Numbered from the stretch's first letter, positions 17,131 to 25,523 are shown. The stretch: 64,000 nucleotides of DNA from Solirubrobacteraceae bacterium (GCA_030447505.1 JAUJOT010000004.1:331271-395270), one strand, 5' to 3'. Numbers and translations are program-made. Notes: generated from the sequence alone by a model not told the origin.

Positions 17131-18232
17131 TGGTCGTGACCTCCACTTCAAGTCCGGCGCGGATGAACGACTCCTCGTCGGGAGTAGCCGGGTCTTGGAC
17201 CTCGACGGCCTCATAGCCGTTGTCGTCCACGACTACGCGAAAGGCGTTGACGCGCACCTGCGCATCGATCTGGATGGCGCCCCGGTTTGCGTAGAGCCCC
17301 ACTGTGTCGCCCAGTGCGTAGGCGCCCCAAGGTTGCGGAGCGTTGGACTCCGGCGTAAACGCAACGGTCTGAACGGGGCGCGGACGCAGCAGCGAATACG
17401 CGCGGTCCAGCAGAGTTTCGTAGACGCTGATCGACGGGAACGACCGCACAAGTTCCCATTGCCCGTATGTTTGCCGTGAGGCCTCATCGCTGACGACGGC
17501 CGTTAGCCCGTCGGCGCCCGTCAGCACGACGAGGTTTACGGGCGGCGCGATCGTGGATGACACGGCGCGGACGTTCGCTAGCGTTTCCGCACCGTATTGA
17601 AATGACACGCCCGGCAGCTCGCCGCCCTGTCGCGCGAGGATATCCAGGTACGCCATAACCGGATGCTCGTCGGCGAAGCGCTCGGCGAAGTCGAAGCCGT
17701 CGAGCATCCGCGATAGGTTCATCGTCGCATCGCCGATTGAGTAGCCGAACGGGTACGTGATATCGCGCAGCTTTGTCGGCTCGACGTTGCCGATCGCTAG
17801 CCCCGTGTGATCGAGCGTGTTGTTGACCCCCAGCACGTTCGCGACGATCTGGCCGGCGTCGACTTGCGTAAAGGTGCGGTCGGGCATTGAGCGTCCGCCC
17901 GTGCTGGGCGTGAGGCGCGCGAACGGCGAGCGCGCTAGCAGCTGCAGCGCGCCCTCCTGCTCGGCCTGCATGACGAGCGGCGCCATGTGGCCGTAAAACG
18001 CAAGCACTGACTCGGCCGCGCCCTCCGAGCGCCGGTAGACCTTCAGTCGCGGCCAGCCGACTTTCAGCTCGTCGGCGAGCAGCACCGCGGCGCCATCATC
18101 GACGCCGAGCGTGGACGAGGCTTCCGCGTAGCTATTGCGTCGGAACGCAAGCGACTTGCCCGTCGCGGTCGTGAGCTCCGTGAGCGTGGCGCCCGTCGCG
18201 TCGCACAGCAACCATGTTTGCTCAGCGGGCAC
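17123..18232 (-). CDS. Minor tail protein (Gp37-like tail hub)
   Basis: A 369-aa protein whose composition and position match the siphovirus 'ReqiPepy6 Gp37-like' minor tail proteins: an N-terminal domain starting with CDATGATLTEL, a central segment that includes TFTQVDAGQIVANVLG near residue 120, and a C-terminal segment with LGDTVGLYANRGAIQIDAQVRVNAFRVVV, the usual pattern of the hub domain that ends with binding-protein contacts. It overlaps the downstream gene by eight bases. It should cap the tail tube next to the distal tail protein. Confidence 0.65.
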   Translation of the reverse strand: MPAEQTWLLCDATGATLTELTTATGKSLAFRRNSYAEASSTLGVDDGAAVLLADELKVGWPRLKVYRRSEGAAESVLAFYGHMAPLVMQAEQEGALQLLARSPFARLTPSTGGRSMPDRTFTQVDAGQIVANVLGVNNTLDHTGLAIGNVEPTKLRDITYPFGYSIGDATMNLSRMLDGFDFAERFADEHPVMAYLDILARQGGELPGVSFQYGAETLANVRAVSSTIAPPVNLVVLTGADGLTAVVSDEASRQTYGQWELVRSFPSISVYETLLDRAYSLLRPRPVQTVAFTPESNAPQPWGAYALGDTVGLYANRGAIQIDAQVRVNAFRVVVDDNGYEAVEVQDPATPDEESFIRAGLEVEVTTNV

Positions 18233-18235
18233 CGG

Positions 18236-19201
18236 CTAGTCGTTTGTCACGTACGGGGCAACGGTTTCGTACGCGGTCATGATGAGCGGCATCGCCGCGC
18301 TGCCCTGCACGTCCTGCGAGTTGACGTCCGTGCGACCGGCCCAGCGCAGCACGTGGCTACCCGCTGGCGGCGTGTATGCGTAAGACAACTGGACAGGCCC
18401 GCCGTAGCCCGCCCCCAAACCCAGACGCCATACCGAATTGGTGAACGCGTTGGCGCCCAGCAGCAGTACGCCGTCTTGGACGGGCGCGAATCCGAGCGTG
18501 CTGGCGACGCCGGGATTGAGCACGATGCCCGTCAGCGTCATCGTCAGCGGCGCCCCTGAGCACTCCAGGCGCATCGTCGGATTCATCAACGTGTCCGCGG
18601 TACCGATGATTTGCATGCCGCCCGTGTGGGTCGCGCGGCCACGCCCGCCGCGCGCCCAGGTGCGCCGGTCGCGAATGTTCGCCTGCGTGACTGAGGTGCT
18701 GGCCGCCGGCACGAGGATGTCTGCGAGCCGCAGCGAGCTGCCCGGCTGTGCCCCGGCGCCCGTGCGGTTGTCGAGCGTCGCGCCCGACGTCGCCGTGCCC
18801 GTCACGACCACAATCTCCGCGCGGTTGAGGCCGCTTGCGTCGTGCAGCGTGTCGTAGATGCGCAGGTAAACAGAGTCGATGCGTGGCAGCGTCGCGTGCG
18901 CCGCCGCGACCACTTCATTCACCGTCGCGTTATGTGTCTGGACTTGATACAGGCCCTGCCCAGTGACGGCGGTGCCGCGCACGAGCGCCGCGCCGCCGGC
19001 CGGCATCGTGACGTCAACTGACATGTTCGCGCCCGCGCCGCGCTGGACGACCTTGAAGTCATTGCCGCCGACGACGCCGGCTTGAAGATCAGCGCCGTAC
19101 GAACGGCGCCGGTCAAGCGCGCTGTAGCCGGGCGAGGCGCCCTGCCCGCCCTCCGTAAAGAGCTGTGCGGCGCCTAGCGCCGGAACGATTGTGGTCGGCA
19201 T
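18236..19201 (-). CDS. Tail tip / baseplate-like structural protein
   Basis: A 321-aa protein. Residues about 15-60 resemble the attachment segment of phage tip proteins, with DFKVVQRGAGANMSVDV, a pattern repeated in actinobacterial phage fibre starts. The region 60-190 (VYLRIYDTLHD, RLADILVPAASTSV, RDRRTWARGGRG) matches phage upper-baseplate-type proteins, and the remainder is beta-rich and variable, consistent with receptor contact. Exact role uncertain. Confidence 0.6.
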   Translation of the reverse strand: MPTTIVPALGAAQLFTEGGQGASPGYSALDRRRSYGADLQAGVVGGNDFKVVQRGAGANMSVDVTMPAGGAALVRGTAVTGQGLYQVQTHNATVNEVVAAAHATLPRIDSVYLRIYDTLHDASGLNRAEIVVVTGTATSGATLDNRTGAGAQPGSSLRLADILVPAASTSVTQANIRDRRTWARGGRGRATHTGGMQIIGTADTLMNPTMRLECSGAPLTMTLTGIVLNPGVASTLGFAPVQDGVLLLGANAFTNSVWRLGLGAGYGGPVQLSYAYTPPAGSHVLRWAGRTDVNSQDVQGSAAMPLIMTAYETVAPYVTND

Positions 19202-19210
19202 CCTTGCCTC

Positions 19211-20059
19211 CTATGTATAAGCGGATCGACCGCTGATTTCGAGATGGGCGCCAGCGTCGAAGCTCGCGGCGACGAGCTGCAGGTTTGTGGTGCCGGGCGC
19301 CAGCGCGAACCATCGCGTCGTCGCCGGGTCGAGCATGTTCATGGCCGGCGTGCGGACACCGGACAGCACGCGGGTGATAGTGCGCGCCGACAGGTCGACC
19401 TCGATGTACTCGCCGTCCGACACGACGCCTGTCAGCGCGATGCGCCGGCCGTCCGGGTGAACTACGGTCGGGTTAGTCGCGGCGCCGTAGATGCGCAGCA
19501 GCGGGCGCGTCGGCGCATTGCCGGCGTTCGTGAACGCGGCGATGCCGCCGCCCGACGCCGCGAACACGTCCGGGAAGACGTCGGGGAACACGTCGCCGCC
19601 GCCGCCGCCGGACAACGCGTTACCGTAGGCGGTAGTCAGCGTCTGCGAGTAGGCCGCGGGGTCCGCGGCGGCCAGCACGGCGCCGTAGCGCACGATGCCG
19701 GCGGCCTCTGAAAGCGCCGGCTCGAGGGCGCTGGCGAGCTTCACGGTGCGCTGCAACGCCAGGCCGGTCAGACCCTCCGTCCAGGTCAGCAGGCCGGGCC
19801 GATCGAGCGTCGCCAGAAACGCACCGGACACGGCGCGGAACTCCGCGATCGCCTGCTCAACAGTGCCGAACGTTTCACCGGCGACGGTGATGAGCGATTC
19901 GTCGCGGTAGCGCGTCTCGTCGATCGAGCCGTCTGCGGTCGGGCGTGGGCGCACGCTGCGGCGCACGGGCGAGATGCCGACGAGTCCGGTCACGCTAACG
20001 ACGGCGCGGTTAGCCGTCTCATGCAGCACCGTGTTGTCGACGGCGAGCGCTGAGAGCAT
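19211..20059 (-). CDS. Distal tail protein-like phage tail component
   Basis: A 282-aa protein immediately downstream of the tape measure, the slot of distal tail (Dit-like) proteins. Residues 1-60 are beta-rich with SVRPRPTADGSIDETRYRDE; the C-terminal half has TNPTVVHPDGRRIALTGVVSDGEYIEVDLSARTIT and a final carbohydrate-module-like domain ending LQLVAASFDAGAHLEIS. A DVFPDVFPDVF triple repeat near residue 156 marks a linker. Function assigned mainly by position. Confidence 0.6.
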   Translation of the reverse strand: MLSALAVDNTVLHETANRAVVSVTGLVGISPVRRSVRPRPTADGSIDETRYRDESLITVAGETFGTVEQAIAEFRAVSGAFLATLDRPGLLTWTEGLTGLALQRTVKLASALEPALSEAAGIVRYGAVLAAADPAAYSQTLTTAYGNALSGGGGGDVFPDVFPDVFAASGGGIAAFTNAGNAPTRPLLRIYGAATNPTVVHPDGRRIALTGVVSDGEYIEVDLSARTITRVLSGVRTPAMNMLDPATTRWFALAPGTTNLQLVAASFDAGAHLEISGRSAYT

Positions 20060-21315
20060 TACGCGCTACCGTGGGCCAGTCGGTAGGCCAGCGTTTCGCC
20101 CATGACGCGCGCGGCGCGCTGCGAGCCGACCGGCCCGTGGAAATGCTGGACGACGCTGCCACCCGAGCTGGCCGCCATCGCGCCGGTCTGGCGCGCCGTG
20201 TGGACGTACGCGCCGCCGGGCAGGCTGACCAGCTCCGGGCCCTCCTCGCCGACGAGCGTGAGGCCGCCATGCGAGTAGCCGCCGGCCGCCTTGCGGTCGA
20301 TCAGGCCCGTGAGGCGCCCCAGCGCCTTTGCGCCGGGGATCTTGCCGATGATGTTCACGACGGCGCTGGCCGCGCGATACACGTCGTTCAGGACGCCGAT
20401 GATGTTGCGCAGCGGCGGAATCAGCGTGGCGTTGACGACCTTCGCGGCGCGCGTGAAGGCCGGCACCAGGTTGTCACCGACGAGCTCCGCAATGCCCTTG
20501 ACGATCCGCGCGAACTTGCCGCCCGAGCCCGTGCCGTCCGTCATGCCCTCCACAAAGGCGGTGATCTTTGGGACGACCTTGTTCACCACGGGTAGTAGCG
20601 CTTTGCCGATCTTCTCTTCGAGGTTGCCGATGGCGATCGCGAAGTCCTTGCTGGACGACTTGCCGGCCGCTGCCGATCCACCGAATTCCTTGCCGAGCTC
20701 GCGGAGAATGATCTTCTGAGCGCCGGCCGTGTCGCCGGCCTTCACCATCGTCTTGATCTGCTCGCGTTGCTGATCGGTGAACTGCACGCCGACGCGCGAT
20801 AGGGCGCTGATTCCCTTGATCGGGTCGTTCAGCGCCTTGCCGAGCTGGACGGCCGCCTTTGGCATCGCGACGCCGGTAGCCGCGCTCATGTCGGCCAATG
20901 TGTGCGTAGCGCGGTTGAAGATGTCGTTACCCTTGCCAACCTCGTTACGAACGTTGGTGAACGTCAGCAGCATATTGGCGCCGGACTTCACCACCTCGTC
21001 GTCAACGCTGCCCTTCTTCGAAATCGCGTTGGAGAGCTGATCGACCTGCTTTGCGGTGACGTTCGCGGTGCCGCCCGTCGAGCGGATCACGGCGTCGGTC
21101 TGGCGCGACACGCGGTTGGATTCCTCGGCCGCCTTCACGAAGCGCGCGCCCGCGGCGACGGCGACCCCCAGGCCGGCCGCGACGGGCGCGCCGACCTTCG
21201 CCAGCTTGCTCATGGTTCCGCCGAACTTGCTTGACGAGCTGTCAGCGTCGCCCAGCGCGCGCTTGAGCTTGCTCGCGTCGCCGACGATCTCAACTTCGAT
21301 GATCCGGCGACTCAT
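20059..21315 (-). CDS. Phage tail tape measure protein
   Basis: A 418-aa protein from ATG 21315. It sets tail length and travels through the tube. Residues 1-60 (IIEVEIVGDASKLKRALGDADSSS, LAKVGAPVAAGLGVAVAAG) are the characteristic tape measure start with a hydrophobic segment; then long amphipathic helices; the C-terminus (GGYSHGGLTLVGEEGPELVSLPGGAYVHTARQT) is the classic tape measure motif. At roughly 1.5 angstrom per residue the tail would be about 60 nm, short for a siphophage. The start overlaps the zinc-ribbon gene (ATGA). Confidence 0.9.
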   Translation of the reverse strand: MSRRIIEVEIVGDASKLKRALGDADSSSSKFGGTMSKLAKVGAPVAAGLGVAVAAGARFVKAAEESNRVSRQTDAVIRSTGGTANVTAKQVDQLSNAISKKGSVDDEVVKSGANMLLTFTNVRNEVGKGNDIFNRATHTLADMSAATGVAMPKAAVQLGKALNDPIKGISALSRVGVQFTDQQREQIKTMVKAGDTAGAQKIILRELGKEFGGSAAAGKSSSKDFAIAIGNLEEKIGKALLPVVNKVVPKITAFVEGMTDGTGSGGKFARIVKGIAELVGDNLVPAFTRAAKVVNATLIPPLRNIIGVLNDVYRAASAVVNIIGKIPGAKALGRLTGLIDRKAAGGYSHGGLTLVGEEGPELVSLPGGAYVHTARQTGAMAASSGGSVVQHFHGPVGSQRAARVMGETLAYRLAHGSA

Positions 21316-21638
21316 GCCGCCACCCCCGGCGCTGGTCGACCGCACTTCAGGCAGCGCGGCGCGCCGTCCTCGTCGTCGAGGATGGGCGCCGAGCGCCGGC
21401 ACGAGCATGCCGCGGCGAGGACAGGCGGTGGCGACGCCGCATCGTCTCGCGCGCAGCAGCCGCAGGAACGGCTGTCGCCCGACGTCAGGCTGGTGCCGAT
21501 CACGACGCGCGCCGTGCCGCAGTCGCACACACACGACCATTGCGCCTGCCTCTTGCCGTCTGCCCGCGCACGAGCCGGCGCGGAGCCCAGCACGGTCCAA
21601 CGACCGAAGCGCTGCCCTGTCAGCCTCTGACGACTCAT
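21312..21638 (-). CDS. Zinc-ribbon / AP2-like phage protein between tail chaperone and tape measure
   Basis: A 108-aa protein. Residues 1-65 (LTGQRFGRWTVLGSA, WSCVCDCGTARVV, SGDSRSCGC) match the small DNA-binding domain often fused to phage HNH homing endonucleases, here without any HNH part. A second cysteine cluster CSCRRSAP...RCLKCGRP ends the protein. It overlaps the chaperone extension stop at one end and the tape measure start at the other (ATGA both times), so it is built into the tail operon. A nuclease remnant or a domesticated regulator are both possible. Confidence 0.65.
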   Translation of the reverse strand: MSRQRLTGQRFGRWTVLGSAPARARADGKRQAQWSCVCDCGTARVVIGTSLTSGDSRSCGCCARDDAASPPPVLAAACSCRRSAPILDDEDGAPRCLKCGRPAPGVAA

Positions 21639-21790
21639 CGCGACAGCTCGCGCAGATATTCAGACATGGTGTTCAGCTCTTCCGCGGTCAGCTCTTCCAT
21701 GTGCCACGGGTGCAGGCCAAAGTGAGCGGCGAGCGTCGGCGTCCACAGCTCACGCGGGTCATCGCCTACTCGCCACCCGTGGCTGCGTCG
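21635..21790 (-). CDS. Tail assembly chaperone C-terminal (T) extension made by -1 frameshift
   Basis: In the -1 frame after the slippery site the sequence is open for 51 codons, begins RRSHGWRVGDDPREL and continues WTPTLAAHFGLHPWHMEEL to a TGA at 21635. HFGL-P-W followed by an amphipathic helix ending MSEYLREL is the usual pattern of the T part of gpG-T chaperones, which bind tape measure and tail tube during assembly. No ribosome site or good start precedes this frame, supporting expression as a fusion with 21766-22062. Confidence 0.8.
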   Translation of the reverse strand, partial: RRSHGWRVGDDPRELWTPTLAAHFGLHPWHMEELTAEELNTMSEYLRELSR

Positions 21791-22062
21791 TTTGGGTCTT
21801 CGCTCACGGGCTCGTCATCGTCGTCGATGTCGTCCAAGGCGATGTCGTCGACGGTGTTCATGAGCCGCGCGTGTTCCCAGTCGGGGTGCGTGCGCTTCAG
21901 CGCCAGGTAGGCGAATCCGGCGACGACGTGCGGGTTACCGCGCTGCTCGGCGAGCGTGGTCATGTCGGTTACGCCGAAGTGCGTCGCGAGCAGTCGCATG
22001 TCGCCGAGCGTCAGCCGGCCGATGCTGTGACGCTCGCCTGCGATCGTGATGGTGGCTTCCAT
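21766..22062 (-). CDS. Tail assembly chaperone G part
   Basis: A 98-aa protein positioned between tail completion/tube genes and the tape measure. It begins MEATITIAGERHSIGRLTLGDMRLL and ends in an acidic tail (DDIALDDIDDDDEPVSEDPN), as usual for gpG. The last 11 codons contain the slippery heptamer; unshifted ribosomes stop at 21766, shifted ones make the G-T fusion ending at 21635. Confidence 0.8.
   Translation of the reverse strand: MEATITIAGERHSIGRLTLGDMRLLATHFGVTDMTTLAEQRGNPHVVAGFAYLALKRTHPDWEHARLMNTVDDIALDDIDDDDEPVSEDPNDAATGGE
21790..21796 (-). promoter_or_regulatory. Programmed -1 frameshift slippery site C CCA AAC
   Basis: The heptamer CCCAAAC on the minus strand fits X XXY YYZ exactly in register with the G-frame codons CCA AAC. 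Eight codons later the zero frame stops; the -1 frame is open through the T domain. The heptamer type is one of the common slip sites for phage tail chaperones. Confidence 0.85.
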
Positions 22063-22079
22063 GCCGTGGTGCTCCCCTA

Positions 22080-22496
22080 TTACGTGTGTATTCCGGCGTC
22101 GAGCCGGTCCAGGATCTGCTCGAGCTCGCGGTTGACGCGCGGGCGAGCGTCGGCGACAGCCTTCGTCATGTAGCCCGACGCGCTCGCGCGCGTGATGACG
22201 GCGCCCTTACCGACGCGCCCGCCGCGGTCCTGCACGTAGGCGTGCTCGGCGTTGGAGTAGACGGACACGCCGCGCTGATTGACCGAGATGCGCAGCGACG
22301 CCGCGAGCGGCTTCGTGCTGGAGCGCTTGGGGCGCGGGCCGACGGGCGCGTTGGACTTCGCGTCGGCGAGCACGGTCTTGCCGAGCGTGCGTAGGTCGCG
22401 CTTGAGATCGCGCGCGGCCTCGCCGCCGGCCTTGCGCATGCTGGATTGAAGCTCGCGCAGGCCCTTCACTCGCACGCTGTCGTCGGTGAGCGCCAC
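22080..22496 (-). CDS. HK97 gp10-like tail/neck completion protein
   Basis: A 138-aa protein of the HK97-gp10 family: VKGLRELQSSMRKAGGEAARDLKRDL near residues 10-35, DAKSNAPVGP, a beta segment (LAASLRISVNQRGVSVYSN) and a helical C-terminus. The family joins the filled head to the tail. It overlaps nothing but is only 2 bases from the tail tube gene upstream. Confidence 0.75.
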   Translation of the reverse strand: MALTDDSVRVKGLRELQSSMRKAGGEAARDLKRDLRTLGKTVLADAKSNAPVGPRPKRSSTKPLAASLRISVNQRGVSVYSNAEHAYVQDRGGRVGKGAVITRASASGYMTKAVADARPRVNRELEQILDRLDAGIHT

Positions 22497-22498
22497 GG

Positions 22499-23488
22499 CT
22501 ACGGAGCGGCGTCCGTATTAACGACGGTGACGCTGAGCGGCCCGTCGGCGCTGAGCGTGTCGACGACTACGAAGTCGAGGTCGACGGGGATGAGGCCGAG
22601 GCTGTCGACTACGGGGGTCTTGCCGTCGAAGCGGACGGCCGGCATGAGCACGTCCACGCTGTGCGGGATCGCGCCCTCGATGATCGGCCCGGTCAGCGTC
22701 ACCTGCAGGCTGGCCTGCGTGTTGTCCGTGAAGCGGTTGTAGGCCGCGAGGTCGGGGAACGCCAGCGTGAGTGATCCCTTCATCTCGCGCAGCTTGTCGC
22801 CCTCGAGCTGCTCGCGCTTGCGGCCCGGCGCCGAGCTACGCATGTAGTAGCGGTCCACGGTCAGCCCGTTGTCGACGTTGAGGCGGATCGACTTGCAGTC
22901 GACCTCGGTGCCGGCGATCCGTACGACGGACTGCGTACCGAAGTAGTCCGCGAGGCCGGTCGGATAGCTGGCCGCAGCGAGCGGCGTGGTGGTCGTGGCG
23001 CTGATCGCGTCCAGCGTCAGCGTCAGGCCCGCGAAGTCGTTTTCCTTGACCTCCAGGGACCATTTGTCGATCTTGCAGCCCGAGAACGTCTTGGCGCGCG
23101 CCGTGCCCGTGTCGTCGTTCATGCCGACCTGCACGGTCAGCGCCTTACCGTCGAGCTGGCCGACCGTGCACTTGTGCTGACGCGCAAGCACGCCGCCGGC
23201 CGGCGTCGTGGTGACGACGTTGCCGAGCGCGTGCTTGAACCAGACGGCCTGCCCCTTTGTCTGCAAGGTGAGGTCCAGTGCGCCGCCTGGCTTTTCGCGG
23301 CCAACGGCGTAGTTGTTTGCGCCCAGCACGCGGCGCCCCGTGCGCAGGCCGCTGTGCTCCACACGGTCGATGTCGTGGATGAGCGTTTCGCGGTCGAACT
23401 CGCCGAAGCGGTTCGGGGTCACCGCCGTCCCCGGCGTGACTTCCTCGGCGATCCCGAGCTGTGCGTTGATGCCGCCGGCGACGGGCAT
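22499..23488 (-). CDS. Major tail tube protein
   Basis: A 329-aa protein with the siphophage tail-tube pattern: N-terminal INAQLGIAEEVTPGTAV-PNRFGEF (residues 7-30), central KIDKWSLEVKENDFAGLTLTLDAIS and a C-terminal immunoglobulin-like part. It polymerises into the tube around the tape measure. Position between the tail terminator and the chaperone genes agrees. Confidence 0.85.
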   Translation of the reverse strand: MPVAGGINAQLGIAEEVTPGTAVTPNRFGEFDRETLIHDIDRVEHSGLRTGRRVLGANNYAVGREKPGGALDLTLQTKGQAVWFKHALGNVVTTTPAGGVLARQHKCTVGQLDGKALTVQVGMNDDTGTARAKTFSGCKIDKWSLEVKENDFAGLTLTLDAISATTTTPLAAASYPTGLADYFGTQSVVRIAGTEVDCKSIRLNVDNGLTVDRYYMRSSAPGRKREQLEGDKLREMKGSLTLAFPDLAAYNRFTDNTQASLQVTLTGPIIEGAIPHSVDVLMPAVRFDGKTPVVDSLGLIPVDLDFVVVDTLSADGPLSVTVVNTDAAP

Positions 23489-23491
23489 GAG

Positions 23492-23710
23492 CTAGTTCCT
23501 TTCGTCCGGCGCGGCCGGCAGGTTGTCGTAGTCGACGACGCCGAGCGGCGCGGCGTCGGGGTCGGGCGCGTCGGCCGGCGTCGTCCAGGTGTCCTGCGCG
23601 AGCGCGCGGTTGGCGATGTCGGCCGGGAACACGACGGGCTCGCCGTACGCGCAGACGACGCCCATGAACTCCACTTCGCGGTGCGGTCCGTAGTAGACGA
23701 TCTTGGGCAT
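23492..23710 (-). CDS. Small phage protein, function unknown
   Basis: A 72-aa acidic protein between the tail terminator and tail tube genes, four bases from the former. IVYYGPHREVEF and GEPVVFPADIANRALAQD suggest a small beta fold, similar in pattern to short phage proteins with a 'V-F-P-A-E-x-A-L-L' signature found in structural operons. It has no other recognised feature. Confidence 0.6.
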   Translation of the reverse strand: MPKIVYYGPHREVEFMGVVCAYGEPVVFPADIANRALAQDTWTTPADAPDPDAAPLGVVDYDNLPAAPDERN

Positions 23711-23713
23711 GGC

Positions 23714-24157
23714 TCAGTACCTACTCCTGACTGTGACTGTGAGAACGGCTTCGGCGACGCGGCCGCCGCCCTCGCCGATGAACGAATCAAACGACTTGTC
23801 GCTCACGTACGTGGCCGTGACGTTCGCGACGTTGAGGTTTCCGCCGAGCTCGCGCAGCGCGTCCTCGATCGGACCGAAGATGGCGTGCAGCCGTGCGTCC
23901 ACCTTGGACGCGTCGCCGGGGTCACCCTGCCAGGCGATCGAAACGACGACGGGCACGGTGTATTGCTCGCGGTGACTGACCTGACCGATGCTGGCGTCCT
24001 CTGTGATGAATACGGCGTCGTCCACCCAAACGGTTTCAGCTTCGGTGTACTGGCCGGCCTGCCCGTAAGTGACTTGCACGCCAGGTGTGGCCGCCTGCAC
24101 AGCCGCCTTTACGACGTTGAAGATCGCCAGCTTCGCCGGCTGTACGGTGGACGCCAT
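23714..24157 (-). CDS. Tail terminator-like protein
   Basis: A 147-aa protein in the slot of gpU-type tail terminators, upstream of the tube gene. VTYGQAGQYTEAETVWVDDA and the strand-rich middle (REQYTVPVVVSIAWQG) followed by helix ARLHAIFGPIEDALREL match the alpha/beta fold of that family. Assigned by pattern and position. Confidence 0.6.
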   Translation of the reverse strand: MASTVQPAKLAIFNVVKAAVQAATPGVQVTYGQAGQYTEAETVWVDDAVFITEDASIGQVSHREQYTVPVVVSIAWQGDPGDASKVDARLHAIFGPIEDALRELGGNLNVANVTATYVSDKSFDSFIGEGGGRVAEAVLTVTVRSRY

Positions 24158-24159
24158 TT

Positions 24160-25014
24160 CTAGGCCACCATCCGGCCCTTGCGGATGCCGTAGTCCTCGA
24201 TGACGGCGTTGGCCTCGGGGACGTCGAAGAGCGCGCCCTTGACGCCGGCCGTCACGAAGTACTGGGCGCTGCCGTCGCTGTTTGTGGTGGTCGTCGCACG
24301 GTCGGAGATGTTCGTGTCCACGAGCCAGCGCTTCGCCAGCAGCAGCGCGGCGTGCGCGACGCGCGCCGGCACGCGGTCATATCCGGCGGTGCCTGCTATG
24401 ACGATGCCGCGCGGGTCGGCCGCCCAGCCCAGCTCGCGGTAGACGCGCCCGTCGGCGAGCAGCTGCGCGTCAGTGACCGTCGTGGCGTTGATCGTCACGG
24501 CCATAAGCGACCGCGGCCGCGCCGTGCGCAGCCGCACGTACTGGCCGCGGGCGCCGTCCAGTGTCTCCGTGAAGTAGTGCGGGGTGAAGCGGACGTTGGC
24601 GGCATGCTCGATCGCGTCAGATGCCATGTCGCGCGCCGCGAGAATCGCAGCGTCGGGGTACTTGATGGGGTCCTTCAGCACGCCGCCGTTGGGACCGGGC
24701 AGCATGCGCGCGTCGGCGAGCGTGAAGAACACGTCGCCGACGACCTCGAGGACGTCGACGAAGCTCTGAAGCTGACCGCCGATCGTCGCCTTCCAAGTGA
24801 CCGTCAGGACGTCCAGCGTCGCGGTCTGCGCAGGGGTCAGCGTGAACGTGACGACGCCGACGCCGGCGTCGGTCGCAGCAGCGTCGGTGACGAGCGCCGT
24901 GCCGTTGGCGCGCGTGATGGTGACCGTCGCGGCGTCCGGCGTCGGGTTGGTCGGCACGCCGTTCTCGTAGAACGTGTGCGTCAGCGTGGCGCTGCGGCCG
25001 GCGATCACTCGCAT
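24160..25014 (-). CDS. Head-tail connector with N-terminal Ig-like domain
   Basis: A 284-aa protein. Residues about 1-95 form a beta sandwich (SATLTHTFYENGVPTNPTPDAATVTIT) of Ig-like type. Residues about 95-284 (FFTLADARML...AARDMASDAIEHAANVRF, LLLAKRWLVDTN) resemble gp6-type head-tail adaptors. The combination is a fused decoration/adaptor protein. Its start overlaps the 3' end of the repeat protein gene. Confidence 0.65.
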   Translation of the reverse strand: MRVIAGRSATLTHTFYENGVPTNPTPDAATVTITRANGTALVTDAAATDAGVGVVTFTLTPAQTATLDVLTVTWKATIGGQLQSFVDVLEVVGDVFFTLADARMLPGPNGGVLKDPIKYPDAAILAARDMASDAIEHAANVRFTPHYFTETLDGARGQYVRLRTARPRSLMAVTINATTVTDAQLLADGRVYRELGWAADPRGIVIAGTAGYDRVPARVAHAALLLAKRWLVDTNISDRATTTTNSDGSAQYFVTAGVKGALFDVPEANAVIEDYGIRKGRMVA

Positions 25015-25520
25015 GTCGTCATCCCCTCGCTGAAGCGCGCCGTGCCGTGACGGGCGCCGCCGCTGCCCTTGACGTCCGCGAGTCGCGAAGCGCCCTCCAG
25101 CGCGCCGACCGCGAGCAGGGCAACGGCGGCGACGCCGGCCGTCACGATCGCGCCGCCACCCGACAGCAGCAGGGCGAGCTGAGCGCCCTTGCGAGTCGAC
25201 GTATCGAACAGGCCGCCGCCAGCGCCGAGCAACACCTGCGCCGAGCGCGCGCCCTTGCGCTGTGTGGTCGTGAGCGTCCCGCCGCCCGTAACTGCCGGCA
25301 CGGCGGACGCGGCCTTGCGCGCGGCGACTGTAGGCGCTCCGCCGCCTGCAATGACCTGCGCCGCGCGAGCGCCCTTACGGCCGGCCGTCAGGCTGGCTCC
25401 GCCGCCAGCAACGACCTGCGCCGAGCGCCCACCCTTTCGCGTAGTCGTGACCACGTCGCCAGTGCCTGACAGCACAGTCGCGTGATCGACGTTCGGTCCA
25501 AGCAGCGGAGGAATAGCCAT
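25005..25520 (-). CDS. Phage protein with five tandem ~20-residue glycine-rich repeats
   Basis: A 171-aa protein. Residues about 20-125 are five tandem units, each of the pattern T-x-RKGARSAQV-hh-GGG followed by a short hydrophobic-threonine spacer; units 1, 2 and 4 keep RKGxRxAQV almost exactly, unit 3 is diverged. The region after 125 is a hydrophobic stretch (VTAGVAAVALLAVGAL) then a basic tail. It lies among capsid-connector genes. A beta-solenoid or peptidoglycan/glycan-facing module is conceivable but no family is recognised. Confidence 0.6.
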   Translation of the reverse strand: MAIPPLLGPNVDHATVLSGTGDVVTTTRKGGRSAQVVAGGGASLTAGRKGARAAQVIAGGGAPTVAARKAASAVPAVTGGGTLTTTQRKGARSAQVLLGAGGGLFDTSTRKGAQLALLLSGGGAIVTAGVAAVALLAVGALEGASRLADVKGSGGARHGTARFSEGMTTCE

Positions 25521-25523
25521 GCG

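Noticed and set aside
19556-19600. Short tandem repeat (DVFP x3) considered as a CRISPR-like or phase-variable tract
   Set aside because: In-frame codon repeat inside a tail gene, only three units and no spacers.
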